From NCBI GenBank assembly GCA_041402125.1, contig JAWKSY010000003.1:327657-391656 (forward strand): a stretch of 64,000 bases of DNA, given 5' to 3'. Within the stretch, counting starts at the first letter, position 1. Each line of letters begins with the position of its first letter. This document shows positions 43,865 to 53,900 of the stretch, piece by piece. The notes beneath the pieces are model-generated. The model was not told where the DNA came from, searched no databases, and saw only the letters and a program-made list of their open reading frames with translations. The translations under genes were made by a program, and so were the position numbers. The DNA is from JAWKSY01 sp041402125 (GTDB lineage: Bacteria > Planctomycetota > GCA-002687715 > DRQF01).

Positions 43865-43894
43865 GGGATGCACATCGGGTGACTGGCACCGTAC
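43797..43894. repeat. Palindromic element, unit 3 (30-bp perfect arms)
   Basis: Arms 43797-43826 and 43865-43894 are exact complements over 30 bases with a 38-base loop. Compared with unit 1, two bases have changed in both arms together (GGATGAGC to CGATGTGC), preserving pairing. Confidence 0.95.
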
Positions 43895-43922
43895 GCATCT
43901 TCCGCGCGAGAGGCCGGAACGT

Positions 43923-43960
43923 GAAGAAGGGGGAGCGGCCCGGGCCGCTCCCCCTTCTTC
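43923..43960. terminator. 38-base perfect palindrome, terminator of the fibre gene
   Basis: gaagaagggggagcggccc followed by its exact complement, no loop, 25 bases past the stop of the repetitive surface protein. On the minus strand it ends in a run CTTCTTC; typical of a strong intrinsic terminator in this genome. Confidence 0.8.
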
Positions 43961-43984
43961 ATCGGGTCTCGAGTCTCGCTGCGA

Positions 43985-46900
43985 TCAGCGGTTCGAGGCC
44001 GCGCGGCTCCGGGCGTCGCGCATCTCCTCGGCCGTCTTCATCATCCAGCCCATCCGCTCCGCCGTCTGGCGGTTCGGGGTGCCGTCAGCGTTGAGGGTGC
44101 CGTTCTCGATGAGGAGCGGACGCAGCGGGTGCTGCGGCGCGAGGAAGGGACGATCGCTGACCGTCGGCTTGAAGTGGGTGTTCGGGGCGATCGGGTCGTA
44201 GCCCGAGAAGCCGCGACGCACGCCGAAGATCGTCCACGAGAACTCCGCCGTGCTCCGGCCCCCCATCAGCTCGCGCACGATGAAGGTCGAGGGCGTCAGC
44301 GAATCGCGGACGACGAACACGCCGTTGCACTCGTCGAGCGGCGTCACCTGGACGGTGAGGCCCTGCTCCATCGCCACGAGCGCGAAGCTCTCCGGCACGC
44401 TCACGACGACCTCGCCGTTGACCAGCTTGGCGGTGCCGCGGGCGTAGACCGCGCTCTCCGGACCCTCGAGGCAGACGTAGTTGATCTGCTTGTCAAGGTC
44501 GAAGGGGTGCGGGTGCGTGAACATCTTGGTGGTGCCCATCACGGTGCCGGTGCTGCCGACGAGGCTGATCACCGGCGTGCCGCCGTCGAGGACCTCGACG
44601 AGGCCGGCGTCGGTGGCGCCCGAGGCGGTGTCGAAGCCGGCGGAGACGAGGCGGTTCGTGGCGGTGTCGTCGAAGATGTCGATGCGACCGCCGTCGGCGT
44701 CCGCCGTCATCACGGCGAGGGTGCCCATGGCGCCGTCCTCGACCGCGACGCGACCCGCGCTCGCGGCGACGACGTCACCGGAGGCGACGACGTCTCCGGC
44801 CGCGCCGTCGATCGTGACCATTCCCGTGCCGTCCGTGGCGGTGATCATCGCGGTGGACGAATCGAGGCTGACGACGTTCGTACCGCCGTCGGTCGCGCTG
44901 ACGACGCCGGTCGCGCCGTTGATCGTCGCCGAGGCGGTGCCGTTGGTCGCCGTCACGGTGCCCGAGGCCGAGGCGATCGTCACCGTGTTGGTGCCGTCCG
45001 TCGCGGTGACCGCGCCGGTCGCGCCGTCGAGGGTGACGCTGTTGGCGCCGGTCGAGGCGACGATGCTGCCCGACACGTTGATGCCGCCGGTGGTCGGATC
45101 GAGGGTGATCGTGTTCGTGCCGTCGGTCGCCGAGATGACGCCCGTCGATCCGTTCAGGGTCACCATTCCCGTGCCGTCCGTCGCGGTGACGACCGCGGTC
45201 GCGGCGTCGAGCGACACCGTGTTCGTGCCGCCGTCCGTGGCCGAGACGAGGCCCGTCGCTCCGAGGGAGGACATCGCGGTTCCGTCCGTCGCGCTGACCG
45301 CGGTCGAGGACAGGGTCGCGGTGTTCGAACCGTCGGTGGCGGTGACGCTGCCGGTGCCGCTCATCATCGCGGTGTTCGTGCCGTCGGTGGCGGTGACGCT
45401 ACCGGTGCCGTTCATCATCGCGGTGTTCGTGCCGTCGGTGACGGTCACGGTGCCGGCGGCGGCGACGGTGGCGGTGTTGGTCCCGTCCGTCGCGGAGAGC
45501 GTGCCGGCCGCGGCCGAGGCCGAGACGGTCGTCGTCGCGCCGTCGGTACCGCTGAACGAGCCGGCCGCGCCGTCGAGGGTGGCCGAGGCGGTCCCGTCGG
45601 TCGCGATGACCGTCGCGGCGCCGATGCCGTCCAGCTCGACGCTGTTCGTGCCGTCAGTGGTCTCGACCGTGCCGTCGGTCAGATCGGCGTCGATCGTGTT
45701 CGTGCCGTCCGTGATCGACAGCATGCCCGTTCCCGCCAGCGAGGCGGCGGTCGTGCCGTCGGTCGCCGAGAGCGTGCCGTTGCCGTTCAGCGTGGCCGAG
45801 TTCGCGCCGTCGGTCGCCATCACGGTGCCGGCGACCGCGTCGCTGGTCAGGGTGTTCGTGCCGTCGGTGGCGACGACGGTGGCCGCCGCGCCGTCGAGGG
45901 TGACGCTGCTCGTGCCGTTGGTCGCCGTCACGGTGGCGCCGCCGATGCCGTCCAGCTCGACGCTGTTCGTGCCGTCGGTGGTCTCGACCGTGCCGTCCGT
46001 GAGGTCGGCGTCGATCGTGTTCGTGCCGTCCGTGATCGACAGCATGCCGGTGCCGGCGAGCGAGGCCGCGGTCGTCCCGTTGGTCGCGGAGAGCGTTCCG
46101 TTGCCGTTCACCGTCGCGGAGTTGGCGCCGTCCGTGGCCGACACCGTGCCCGCCACCGCGTCCGCGGTGATGGTGTTGGTGCCGTTGGTCGCGGTCGCCG
46201 AGGCGTTGGCGCCGTCGAGGACGACGCTGTTCGGCGCGCCGTCACCGGCGGTGATCGTGCCGGCCGCGTTGAGCGCCGCGGTGTTCAGGGCGCCGGAGAG
46301 GTCGACGTTGCCGGTCGCGCCGCCGAGCTTGACGCCGACGTTGCCCATGGCCGCCGTCGGATCCATGCCCGCGATGACGTCGCCGCCCGCGGTCAGAGCG
46401 GCCGAGACCGCTCCGCCGGCGCCGGAGGTGACGGTGCCGGAAGCGTCCACGTCGCCGCCCGGGGTGAGCGAGACCATGCCGGGCGCCCCGCCGAAGCCGG
46501 CGATGATGCCGCCCGTCGCGGTCGCGTCGCCGGTCGTGCCGTTGAGGCGGACCTCGGCGGCGCCGTTGCCGGCGGTGACCATGCCCGAAGCGTCGAGCAC
46601 GGCCGAGTTGGTGCCGTCGGTGGCCGTCACGGTGCCCGCACCGGCGTCGGCGACGATTGAGTTGCCGCCGTTCGTGGCGGTCACGGAGGCCGCGGCGCCG
46701 TCGATGGCGACCGAGTTCGTGCCGTCGGTCGCGTTGACGGTCGCGCCGCCCACGCCGTTCAGCGACACCGAGTTCGTGCCGTCGGTGCTCGAGACGTCTC
46801 CGGTCGCGCCGTCGAGGGCGACGGTGTTCGTGCCGTCCGTCGCGACGACGCTGGCCGCGCCGGCGCCGTCGACGGTGACGGAGTTCGCGCCGTCAGTGGC

Positions 46901-47842
46901 GACGACGGTGCCGCCGGCGCCGTTGAGCGCGACCGAGTTCGCGCCGCTGGCCGCGGTCACGGTGGCCGCGCCGACGCCGTCGAGCGCGACCGAGTTGACG
47001 CCGTCCGAGGACGAGATCACGCCGCTGACGGCGCTCGCGGCGACCGCGTTGCCGCCGCTGGTCGCGCCGAGGCTCGCCGAGGGGCCGTCAACGGTGGCGG
47101 AGTTCGCGCCGTTCGTGGCGACCACGGTCCCGGTGCTCCCGTTCAGCGCGAGGTTCGTGCCGCCGGCGTCGCCGAGGAGCAGGTCGCCGCCGTTCGCGTC
47201 GAGGTTGACCGTCGCGAGGCCGTTGGCATTGGTGAAGGTCGCGCCGAAGGGATCGGCGAGGCTGCCGTCCTGGTCGAAGTAGGTGATGCCGTCCGGCCCG
47301 ATCGCGACGAAGACGATCGAGTTGTCGTTCGGATCGACGACGGTCAGGAGTCCCTCGGCCTGGATCGGTCCCGAGAGGTTGTTCGTCGTGACCAGATCGC
47401 CGAGCGCGCGCGAGAAGGTCACCGGATCACCGAGCTGCCCGTTCGGGAGCGGCTCGCGGATGATCGGCGGCAGCGCGTTGTCGTTCGCCATCAGGTCGAG
47501 CGTCGTGTCGGGGCTGAGCGCGGAACCGCGCGAGAGCTCCGGCGACAGCACGACGTTCAGGCGGTTCAGCGCGTCCTGGACGTTCGTGACGCCGCGCAGC
47601 ACCGGCGGCACGCCGACCGGCAGCATCTGCGGATCGGGGATGACGTCGTCGGTGAAGGGGTTGTCGGGAATCGTCACCGTGCCGAAGTTGATCGGCACGA
47701 ACGAGATCGTGGACGCGGTCGAGGTCGGGATCGACTGCAGTCCGCTCCCGCCGCCGCCGCAGGTCACGACGAGGCCGATTCCGGCGAGGAAGCCGAAGAA
47801 CAGCAGGCAGAGTTGACTGTATTCGCGGAGGGTCTTGCGCAC
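43985..47842 (-). CDS. Giant repetitive surface fibre/adhesin-like lipoprotein
   Basis: 1285 residues. N-terminus MRKTLREYSQLCLLFFGFLA followed by GIGLVVTCGGGGSG, a lipoprotein-type signal with Cys at about 28. Residues about 60-225 are non-repetitive. Residues about 230-1095 consist of some 45 imperfect repeats of 17-19 residues with the core TDGTNSVxLDGAxGxVxA, rich in Thr, Gly, Ala, Asp, Val and lacking Arg, Lys and aromatics, predicting a beta-solenoid or trimeric fibre shaft. The last 180 residues are a conserved head: THPHPFDLDKQINYVCLEGP, VYARGTAKLVNGEVVVSVPE, VQVTPLDECNGVFVV, and FGVRRGFSGYDPIAPN, the kind of module found in bacterial and phage fibres next to endosialidase-type chaperones. 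Cell-surface adhesion is inferred. Preceded by TATATT at 47976-47981 and closed by the 43923 hairpin. Confidence 0.85.
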   Translation of the reverse strand: MRKTLREYSQLCLLFFGFLAGIGLVVTCGGGGSGLQSIPTSTASTISFVPINFGTVTIPDNPFTDDVIPDPQMLPVGVPPVLRGVTNVQDALNRLNVVLSPELSRGSALSPDTTLDLMANDNALPPIIREPLPNGQLGDPVTFSRALGDLVTTNNLSGPIQAEGLLTVVDPNDNSIVFVAIGPDGITYFDQDGSLADPFGATFTNANGLATVNLDANGGDLLLGDAGGTNLALNGSTGTVVATNGANSATVDGPSASLGATSGGNAVAASAVSGVISSSDGVNSVALDGVGAATVTAASGANSVALNGAGGTVVATDGANSVTVDGAGAASVVATDGTNTVALDGATGDVSSTDGTNSVSLNGVGGATVNATDGTNSVAIDGAAASVTATNGGNSIVADAGAGTVTATDGTNSAVLDASGMVTAGNGAAEVRLNGTTGDATATGGIIAGFGGAPGMVSLTPGGDVDASGTVTSGAGGAVSAALTAGGDVIAGMDPTAAMGNVGVKLGGATGNVDLSGALNTAALNAAGTITAGDGAPNSVVLDGANASATATNGTNTITADAVAGTVSATDGANSATVNGNGTLSATNGTTAASLAGTGMLSITDGTNTIDADLTDGTVETTDGTNSVELDGIGGATVTATNGTSSVTLDGAAATVVATDGTNTLTSDAVAGTVMATDGANSATLNGNGTLSATDGTTAASLAGTGMLSITDGTNTIDADLTDGTVETTDGTNSVELDGIGAATVIATDGTASATLDGAAGSFSGTDGATTTVSASAAAGTLSATDGTNTATVAAAGTVTVTDGTNTAMMNGTGSVTATDGTNTAMMSGTGSVTATDGSNTATLSSTAVSATDGTAMSSLGATGLVSATDGGTNTVSLDAATAVVTATDGTGMVTLNGSTGVISATDGTNTITLDPTTGGINVSGSIVASTGANSVTLDGATGAVTATDGTNTVTIASASGTVTATNGTASATINGATGVVSATDGGTNVVSLDSSTAMITATDGTGMVTIDGAAGDVVASGDVVAASAGRVAVEDGAMGTLAVMTADADGGRIDIFDDTATNRLVSAGFDTASGATDAGLVEVLDGGTPVISLVGSTGTVMGTTKMFTHPHPFDLDKQINYVCLEGPESAVYARGTAKLVNGEVVVSVPESFALVAMEQGLTVQVTPLDECNGVFVVRDSLTPSTFIVRELMGGRSTAEFSWTIFGVRRGFSGYDPIAPNTHFKPTVSDRPFLAPQHPLRPLLIENGTLNADGTPNRQTAERMGWMMKTAEEMRDARSRAASNR

Positions 47843-48191
47843 GCTTCTCTCTCCCCAAGGCGGCTGACCAGGGCAACTGGCGGGGGACGGAACCGCACGC
47901 GAGCGAATCGCGGGACGAAGACCGCGCGAATGACCTCCTCGGCCGGCGCGACCCGGTTCTCTTCCTCCAGCCGCGAATATAGAGGTGGCCGGGGGACCGT
48001 CAAGCGCTAAGCCGCGCTCATCAGGGATCTTGCGGGGACCCGGCGGCGGGCTTTGCGCTTGCCAGCGTGGGAGCCTCGTGGTACGAAGCCGCAGTCCGCC
48101 GGATCGGCGGCGGGGAGCCGGCTCCGGCTCCGGGAGAAGAGAGGTGGAGCCGTCGCCCCCCGAGGGGGCGCGGGGGATTCGGGAGAGTGCC
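47843..48191. other. Divergent regulatory region, fibre gene / porin gene
   Basis: 349 bases with no gene. On the minus strand TATATT at 47976-47981, 134 bases before the fibre start, leaves a long leader. For the plus strand the only clear element is GGGAG before the porin start. Short AT-rich islands around 47975 contrast with the surrounding G+C. Confidence 0.45.
47976..47981 (-). promoter_or_regulatory. Candidate -10 box of the fibre gene
   Basis: TATATT on the minus strand in an otherwise GC-rich region; one mismatch to TATAAT. No good -35 box seen. Confidence 0.35.
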
Positions 48192-49946
48192 GTGACTCAG
48201 TCCAGGCTCGTGCTGCACGCAATGTTCGTGGCCGTCGCCGTCGCTCTGTCGAGCGCGACCGCGGCGGGCCAGGGATGGGAGGAGGCCTTCAATCGCCTGA
48301 AGGCCGAGGTCGATCAGCTCCGTGAGGAGAACCAAGCCCTCCGCGGGGAGATCGAGGGGATGGTCGGCGGCGAGGATGGCCTCGCGGCCCAGATCGGCAA
48401 GATCCAGGCCGACCTCGGCGCCCTCAACCCCGGCCAGAACCTCTGGGGCGGCAAGGTGTTGCGCGTCGGCGGCAGCGGCTTCGCCGACGCCGTCATCTGG
48501 GGCGGCGAGTGGCGCACGCGAGCGGACTACCGCTTCAACGCGTCCGACCTGCTCGACGACGTCGACGACGCCGGCTTCCGCCTCGACTACCGCTTCAACC
48601 TCGGCCTCGGCTTCGTCTGGGGTCTCCGCGACGGCGTGGAGGACGGCGGCAACGAGACCCGGATCAAGACCTGGTTCGAGATCCAGTCCGCCGGTCGCGC
48701 CGCGAACAACACCGCGGAGAGCATCGCGTCCTTCCAGGGCGCCTCGATCGGCGACTTCGCCGCGCGCGACAACGACCTCGATTTCGTGCGCCTGTACCAG
48801 GCCTACATCCTCGTCGAGAACCTCCTGCACATCGACGGGCTCCAGCTCAAGATCGGTCGCCAGGAGCTGAAGTACGGCAGCAAGCTCATCATGGGCACGA
48901 ACGAGTTCTACACCGGAACCGTCCACGACGCCGTGCGCCTCGACCTGCCCCTCCCCTTCCTCGGCGACAACGCCAGCGCGAGCGTCTTCTACGCGAAGGA
49001 GGCGGCCAGCGACGGCCAGTTCCCGCCCGGCATCACGACGGGAAGCCTCCTCTCCGCGCAGTTCCGCGCGAGCGGTGACGAGGACGAGCTCTTCGGCCTC
49101 TACGTCTCCGACATGGAGCCGCTCGACGGCATCGCGCTCGACTTTTACTACATCTACTTCAACGCGCGCAGCGGCAACGGCGTGAACGTGCCGAACAACA
49201 TCACCTCGGCGAACGATCCGCTGATCGATGCCTTCGGTCGCGCCACCCTGGGCGGTCGCATCAACACGCTCGGCCTCTGGCTGCGCAGCGACGAGCTCGT
49301 CGACAACGAGGGCACGCTCTACACCAGCATCGAGTCCGCGATCCAGCTCGGCTCCTCCGAGAACGACCGCGACCTCACCGCCTGGATCATCGAGGTCCTC
49401 GTGGACTGGCGCCTGCCCTTCAACACCGGCGATCTCAAGGAGCTGCGCATCCACGGCGGCTACTACTTCGCCGAGGGCGCCGACGCCGCCAACGACGCCG
49501 GCTTCTCGCCGCTCTTCATCTCGCGGCACGACAACCAGCCGGTCCACGGTCGCTACGGCGCGCCCTCGCGCTTCGGCAACCTCGACCTGATCCCGCAGAC
49601 CAACGTCCACGTCTTCCACGCGGGACTGAAGTACAACGACTTCGAGAGCAAGTGGACCGTCGGTCTCGCGTACTACTACGCGGTGCGCCAGCACACGACG
49701 GGCCTCGACGACCCGCTCACGATCTCGCTGCTCGGCAACATCTACACCGATCAGCGCCAGTTCGGTCACGAGTTCGACCTCTACGCGGTGAAGCAGCTCA
49801 GCACGCAGATCGAGCTCTTCTTCAACGTGTCGCTCTTCCTCCCCGCCACCGACTTCATCATCCAGCAGTCGAACGGCGGCAGCTTCCAGGAGGTCGACAC
49901 CGACCCGGCCTTCGGCGCCTACGCGCAGATCCAGGTCCGCTTCTGA
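48192..49946 (+). CDS. Outer-membrane beta-barrel porin, alginate-export-like
   Basis: 584 residues with a signal peptide (VLHAMFVAVAVALSSATAAG), then a coiled coil at about 30-60 (EEAFNRLKAEVDQLREENQA) as in porins tethered to peptidoglycan or trimerised, then a long series of amphipathic strands: GEWRTRADYRFNASDL, FVRLYQAYILVENLLHIDGL, LQLKIGRQELKYGSKLIMGT, FLGDNASASVFYAK, LDFYYIYFNARSG, and the C-terminal AFGAYAQIQVRF ending in Phe, the signature of barrels inserted by BAM. The GRQELKYG motif with an N-terminal strand doublet is typical of the alginate-export family (AlgE-like). Start GTG 48192 follows GGGAG. It implies a Gram-negative outer membrane. Confidence 0.87.
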   Translation: MTQSRLVLHAMFVAVAVALSSATAAGQGWEEAFNRLKAEVDQLREENQALRGEIEGMVGGEDGLAAQIGKIQADLGALNPGQNLWGGKVLRVGGSGFADAVIWGGEWRTRADYRFNASDLLDDVDDAGFRLDYRFNLGLGFVWGLRDGVEDGGNETRIKTWFEIQSAGRAANNTAESIASFQGASIGDFAARDNDLDFVRLYQAYILVENLLHIDGLQLKIGRQELKYGSKLIMGTNEFYTGTVHDAVRLDLPLPFLGDNASASVFYAKEAASDGQFPPGITTGSLLSAQFRASGDEDELFGLYVSDMEPLDGIALDFYYIYFNARSGNGVNVPNNITSANDPLIDAFGRATLGGRINTLGLWLRSDELVDNEGTLYTSIESAIQLGSSENDRDLTAWIIEVLVDWRLPFNTGDLKELRIHGGYYFAEGADAANDAGFSPLFISRHDNQPVHGRYGAPSRFGNLDLIPQTNVHVFHAGLKYNDFESKWTVGLAYYYAVRQHTTGLDDPLTISLLGNIYTDQRQFGHEFDLYAVKQLSTQIELFFNVSLFLPATDFIIQQSNGGSFQEVDTDPAFGAYAQIQVRF

Positions 49947-49974
49947 TCCGACGCGGCCCCGAGCGGGCCTGAAC

Positions 49975-50015
49975 CGAGAAGGCCGCCGCGACCCCGGTCG
50001 CGGCGGCCTTTCTCG
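49975..50015. terminator. Hairpin terminator after the porin gene
   Basis: cgagaaggccgccgcgac pairs with its complement ending tctcg at 50015; 3-base loop; TTTCTCG on the plus strand. Convergent with the peptidase gene. Confidence 0.85.
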
Positions 50016-50071
50016 TGGCGGGCCGGCGAACGGCGCCTTCGCTCGCCCGCCGCGGTCATCGCGAAGCGGCG

Positions 50072-50860
50072 TCAGGCTTCGTCCGGCGTCCCGGCCGCGA
50101 AGCGACGGGCGGGGTCCTGCCCGTAGAAGTCGCGGAGCAACGCGTACAGCTCGGCGTGACGCCGCGCGAGCGCCCGCGGCTTCTCGAAGAAGGTCTCGGT
50201 CGCGACCGCGAAGAACTCGGCCGGATTCGTCGCGCCGTAGCGATCCATGACCGTCCGGTGATCCCGCTCGATCTCGTCGAGGAGCTCCGCGTACTCCGCC
50301 GTCATCACGCGCGCCCAGCGGGCGAGCGCCGCCCGGTCCGGAAGGAGCGGCGCGCCCTCCATCCCCCCCGACTCCGAGTCGAGCTGATGCGCGAACTCGT
50401 GGAGGACGACGTTGTGGCCGTCGTGGACGTCCCGCGCGCCGCCGACGACCGCATCCCAGGCGAGGACGAGCGCTCCCCGGTGCCAGGACTCGCCGAGGCG
50501 CCCCTCCTCGCCCTCGACGACGGTGCCGTCCGGCTGCGGTCGCACGGTGTGCGCGCGATAGGGGTGCGGGTAGACGAGGATGCGTCCCAGCATCGGATAG
50601 ACGTCCGACTCGCGACCGATCAACAGGAGGCAGGCCTGGGCGGCGATCGTGACCCGGATCTCGTCCGTGATCTCGAGCCCGCCGCAGCCGACGACTTCCT
50701 TCTCGTCGAGGAACACCCGGACCTCGCCGAGGAGCCTTCGCCTCTCGTCGTCGTCCAGGAGCCGGACGTAGGGGACGTTCCGCGCGATGATGTCGTTCCA
50801 CGACGACGGGACGGGCGTCGCTCGCAGTCGCGCCCGGCGTCGTCGGCGGAATCCGAACAT
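50072..50860 (-). CDS. MtfA-family zinc metallopeptidase
   Basis: A 262-residue protein of the MtfA/DUF980 family. N-terminus MFGFRRRRRARLRATPVPSS (family: MFxFxxRR), mid part ITDEIRVTIAAQACLLLIGR, PHPYRAHTVRPQPDGTVVEG, then VVLHEFAHQLDSESGGMEGA with the HExxH zinc motif and NPAEFFAVATETFFEKPRAL carrying the third ligand. In E. coli MtfA is an aminopeptidase that binds the Mlc repressor; the role elsewhere is unclear. ATG 50860 places the family start correctly. Divergent from nothing: it follows the double-kinase gene by 119 bases on the same strand. Confidence 0.9.
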   Translation of the reverse strand: MFGFRRRRRARLRATPVPSSWNDIIARNVPYVRLLDDDERRRLLGEVRVFLDEKEVVGCGGLEITDEIRVTIAAQACLLLIGRESDVYPMLGRILVYPHPYRAHTVRPQPDGTVVEGEEGRLGESWHRGALVLAWDAVVGGARDVHDGHNVVLHEFAHQLDSESGGMEGAPLLPDRAALARWARVMTAEYAELLDEIERDHRTVMDRYGATNPAEFFAVATETFFEKPRALARRHAELYALLRDFYGQDPARRFAAGTPDEA

Positions 50861-50979
50861 CGCGTGCTCCTCGAGGTGCGCCGGTCGAGCGACCGGGACG
50901 ACCGGAAGCGACGACGCGCGTCGCCGCCGACTCCGCGCCGGGACGGCTCCCGGCGGCGGAGTCCGGTGTCCGCCGGCGG

Positions 50980-53900
50980 TTACTTCGGCTGGAGCGAGAG
51001 GCGCAGGCCCAGGAGCTCGTTCGGCGAGGTCGAGGAGACGGCCTCGGCGAGCTTCTTGACCCGGAGGTCCTTGGCGTCGTTCCGCTCGGTCAGGAGCGCG
51101 ATGCTGCCGCCGCACATCTTGCTCGACGAGAACTGCTTCACCATCTCCCAGGCGTTGCCCGCGAGCCCGCGGAAGAGCCCCGGATAGGCCTCGTCGACCG
51201 GGAGCAGGCGGCTCGCCCACTTCTCGCCCTTGCCGAGGTTGCGCAGCGACTTGAGCGCGGTCGGAACCGCCGAACCGCTGACGCCCTTGATGACGTACTG
51301 GCCCTCGCCGTTCATCTCGCCGGCCGTCTTCCACTGATCGAAGGTCGGGACCGCGAACTCGAGCGCGACCCCGGCCTTCTTGCCCCACTCCCCGTTCGCC
51401 GCGAGCTGCGACGCGAAGCGGGAGTTGAGCTCGTCGATGAGCGCCTCGGCGTCAGAGGGACGGATCGGCACCAGCGGGACCGCGTCGCTCGGGTTCTCGG
51501 GCGAGACCCGGCGGGCCGCGCTCGGCGCGTTCGCCTTCGCGAAGCCGGCCGACATCTCGACCTCCGCCAGCCAGCAGGGCGCGCGGCCGTCCTTCACGAA
51601 GAGGAAGTTCACGCCGGCGACGTTGATCGCGACCTCGTTGTACTTCGGTCCCGTGGGCGTCGGCGTGACCGGGGTCGGGATCACCGGCGTGGGAATGACC
51701 GGGGTCGGGTCGCCCGGCGTCGGATCGGTGGCGGCCGCGAGATCGTCGAACTCGCCGCGGAGCGATCCGAGATTCGCGGCCGTCGCGCCCCCGGCCCGCG
51801 CGAACTCTTCGGTGGCGCGGATCGCGGCCATCAGCGTGTCGCGACGGCTCTCGAGCTCCTTGCCCCGCGGCTCGCCGGCGAGCCAGCTCCGGAAGCGCGC
51901 CGTCAGGCGGGCGACGGCCGATTCAGCCTCGCGCGCGGCGGCGGCGGTGTCGTGCGTCCGCAGTCCCTGGAGCCGGCTGCGCATGCGGTCGAGGACCGCG
52001 GGCACGCCGCTCAGGCCGCCGGGACCGGTCGTCGTCGTGAGGCCGTCGAGGGCCTCCTCGAGGTCGCGACGGACCCCGTCGCGTTCCCGCTGGACGAGGA
52101 CGGAGTAGGCATCCGAGACGTCCACCGACGCGACCGCGGCGGCGTTGCCGAAGGCGTCGGACAGCTCGACCGTGATCCGCGGCGTGCCCGCCTTGCGGGC
52201 CGCCGCCACGTCCGCGAGGGCGAGATCGCAGCGGTACTTGCCCTCCCCGAGCGCGCGAGGCTCGAGCGCCTGCCCCCCGAGACGGACGCGCGGCGCCTCC
52301 TCGATCGCGAGGTTGTCCTCGACGGCCAGTTCCAGCGCTCCCTCGGCGTTGAGTCGGACGCTGCCCGGGCGGAAGCGCGGGACCTCGACGTCGAAGTTCG
52401 GCGCGTCCGCGGGCGCGAGGACCGGAGTGACCGACGCCAGCTCGCGGCCGTCCGCGCCGAGTCCGACGCGGAAACGGACGGCGACGTCGCCCGCCCCCTT
52501 GCCGTCCGCGAAGAAGGCCTGCCGCGGACTCGTCTCCACGTGGAGCATCCCGTCGCGGAGGTTGATCGTCGAACCGTCCTCCATCGCGAAGGTCGCGATG
52601 CGGTCGTCGATGAGGAGCGCGCGATCGACCTCGGGGAGGCGGAAGTCGAGCACGATGACGTTCTCGGACGACTGGCTCCAGGCGTGGTTGGCGCGCGCCG
52701 AGGACCCGGGACCGAAGTAGCTCGCCCGGGCGATCGCGTCCGCCTTGACCACGTCGTCGAGGTAGCGGCGGGCGGCGCGCTGCACGAAGGACGTCGTGTC
52801 GCCGGCCAGCGATCCGCCGCGCTGGGCGAGGAAGAGGACCGCGAGCGGACGTCCGGCCTCGTCGCAGCGCCGGAGGGCGTCCTGCGCGAACTTCACGAAC
52901 TCGCCGCGAGCCGGGTTGAACTCGTTCTCGGGGCTCGCCGCGAAGGCCCGGAGGCGCTCGAGGAGAGCTCCGAGCTCCTTGACGTCGGCCGCCGCGAGAT
53001 CGCGATCGGCGTAGGCGCCCACCGCCCCGCGCAGCTCGGCGACGAGCTTGTCGACGCTGCCCTCGAAGCGCGGCACGAGATCGGAGAGACGGGTGCGGAG
53101 ATCCGCCGGAAGGCGCGGGACCTCGGAGAGGACGCCGTTGACCGAGCGCTGGACCGCGTCGACCTTCTTCGCGTCCGATCGGATGTCCTGTGAGAGGCGC
53201 GAGCTCAGCTCGGGCGTCGCGAGCCGGCCGAGCACGGCGGCGTACTCCTCGGCGAAGCGCGGCGCGGTGAAGCCGAGCTTGACGAGAGCATCGAGCGAGG
53301 CCTTCCAGGTGCTCGGGTCGGCGGCGTCGAAGCGCGACGCCAGCGCATCCCGGAATCCGGGGCCGGCGACCTGGGCGGCGACGGCGAGGGCCGCGGCCTC
53401 GTCGAACTCGCCGGGCTTCGCCTTCTCGCCCTCGTCGGTCAGGCGCGAACGAGCCAGATCGAGCAGGTCGAAGACCGAAGCCGGGGGACGCGGCGCGAGC
53501 GAGAGGATCGGCTGGAGATCGCGGTTCGCGACGGTGACGAGCTCGTCGAGCGTCGTCGCCCGTTCGAGCCGGGCGACGCAGTAGGCGCGCGCGGCCTCCA
53601 GCAGGCCCGGCATCTCCTCGAGGCGGAGCGCGTTGCGTCGGAGGTCTCCGACGACGCTCGCCACGGTGGCGCGCGTGGCCTCGTCGAGCCCCGTCTCGGA
53701 CGTCGCCGCCTCGGCGAGGCGAGCGGCGACGCCGCGGACGTTCTCGCGCAGGACCGCCGTCCGCTGGCCGTCCGCGAACTCGCTGAGGATGAAGGGGTCG
53801 CAGAAGACGCGCTTCAGGAAGTCGCGCTGTCCCTCCATCTCGGCCAGCCAGGCCTCGTCGAGCCGGGCGAGACCCTTCTCGCGCACGATCGCCGCGGGGG

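Noticed and set aside
43422..43890. Small proteins in the palindrome region (for example MSIPTITAATSSADSRDAHP-like reading)
   Set aside because: The same peptides arise on both strands and repeat with the DNA palindromes, so they are products of the repeat structure rather than genes.
43402..43894. CRISPR array
   Set aside because: Only three palindromic units, arms of 30-37 bp around 35-38 base loops, with the spacer between units itself repeated. CRISPR would show short identical repeats with differing 30-40 base spacers.
44129..47282. Two very long plus-strand frames opposite the repetitive fibre gene, with regular repeats of their own
   Set aside because: Their repeats are the reverse complement of the fibre repeats. 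They lack signal sequences, start sites and family motifs; the minus-strand frame has the signal peptide and the conserved C-terminal head.
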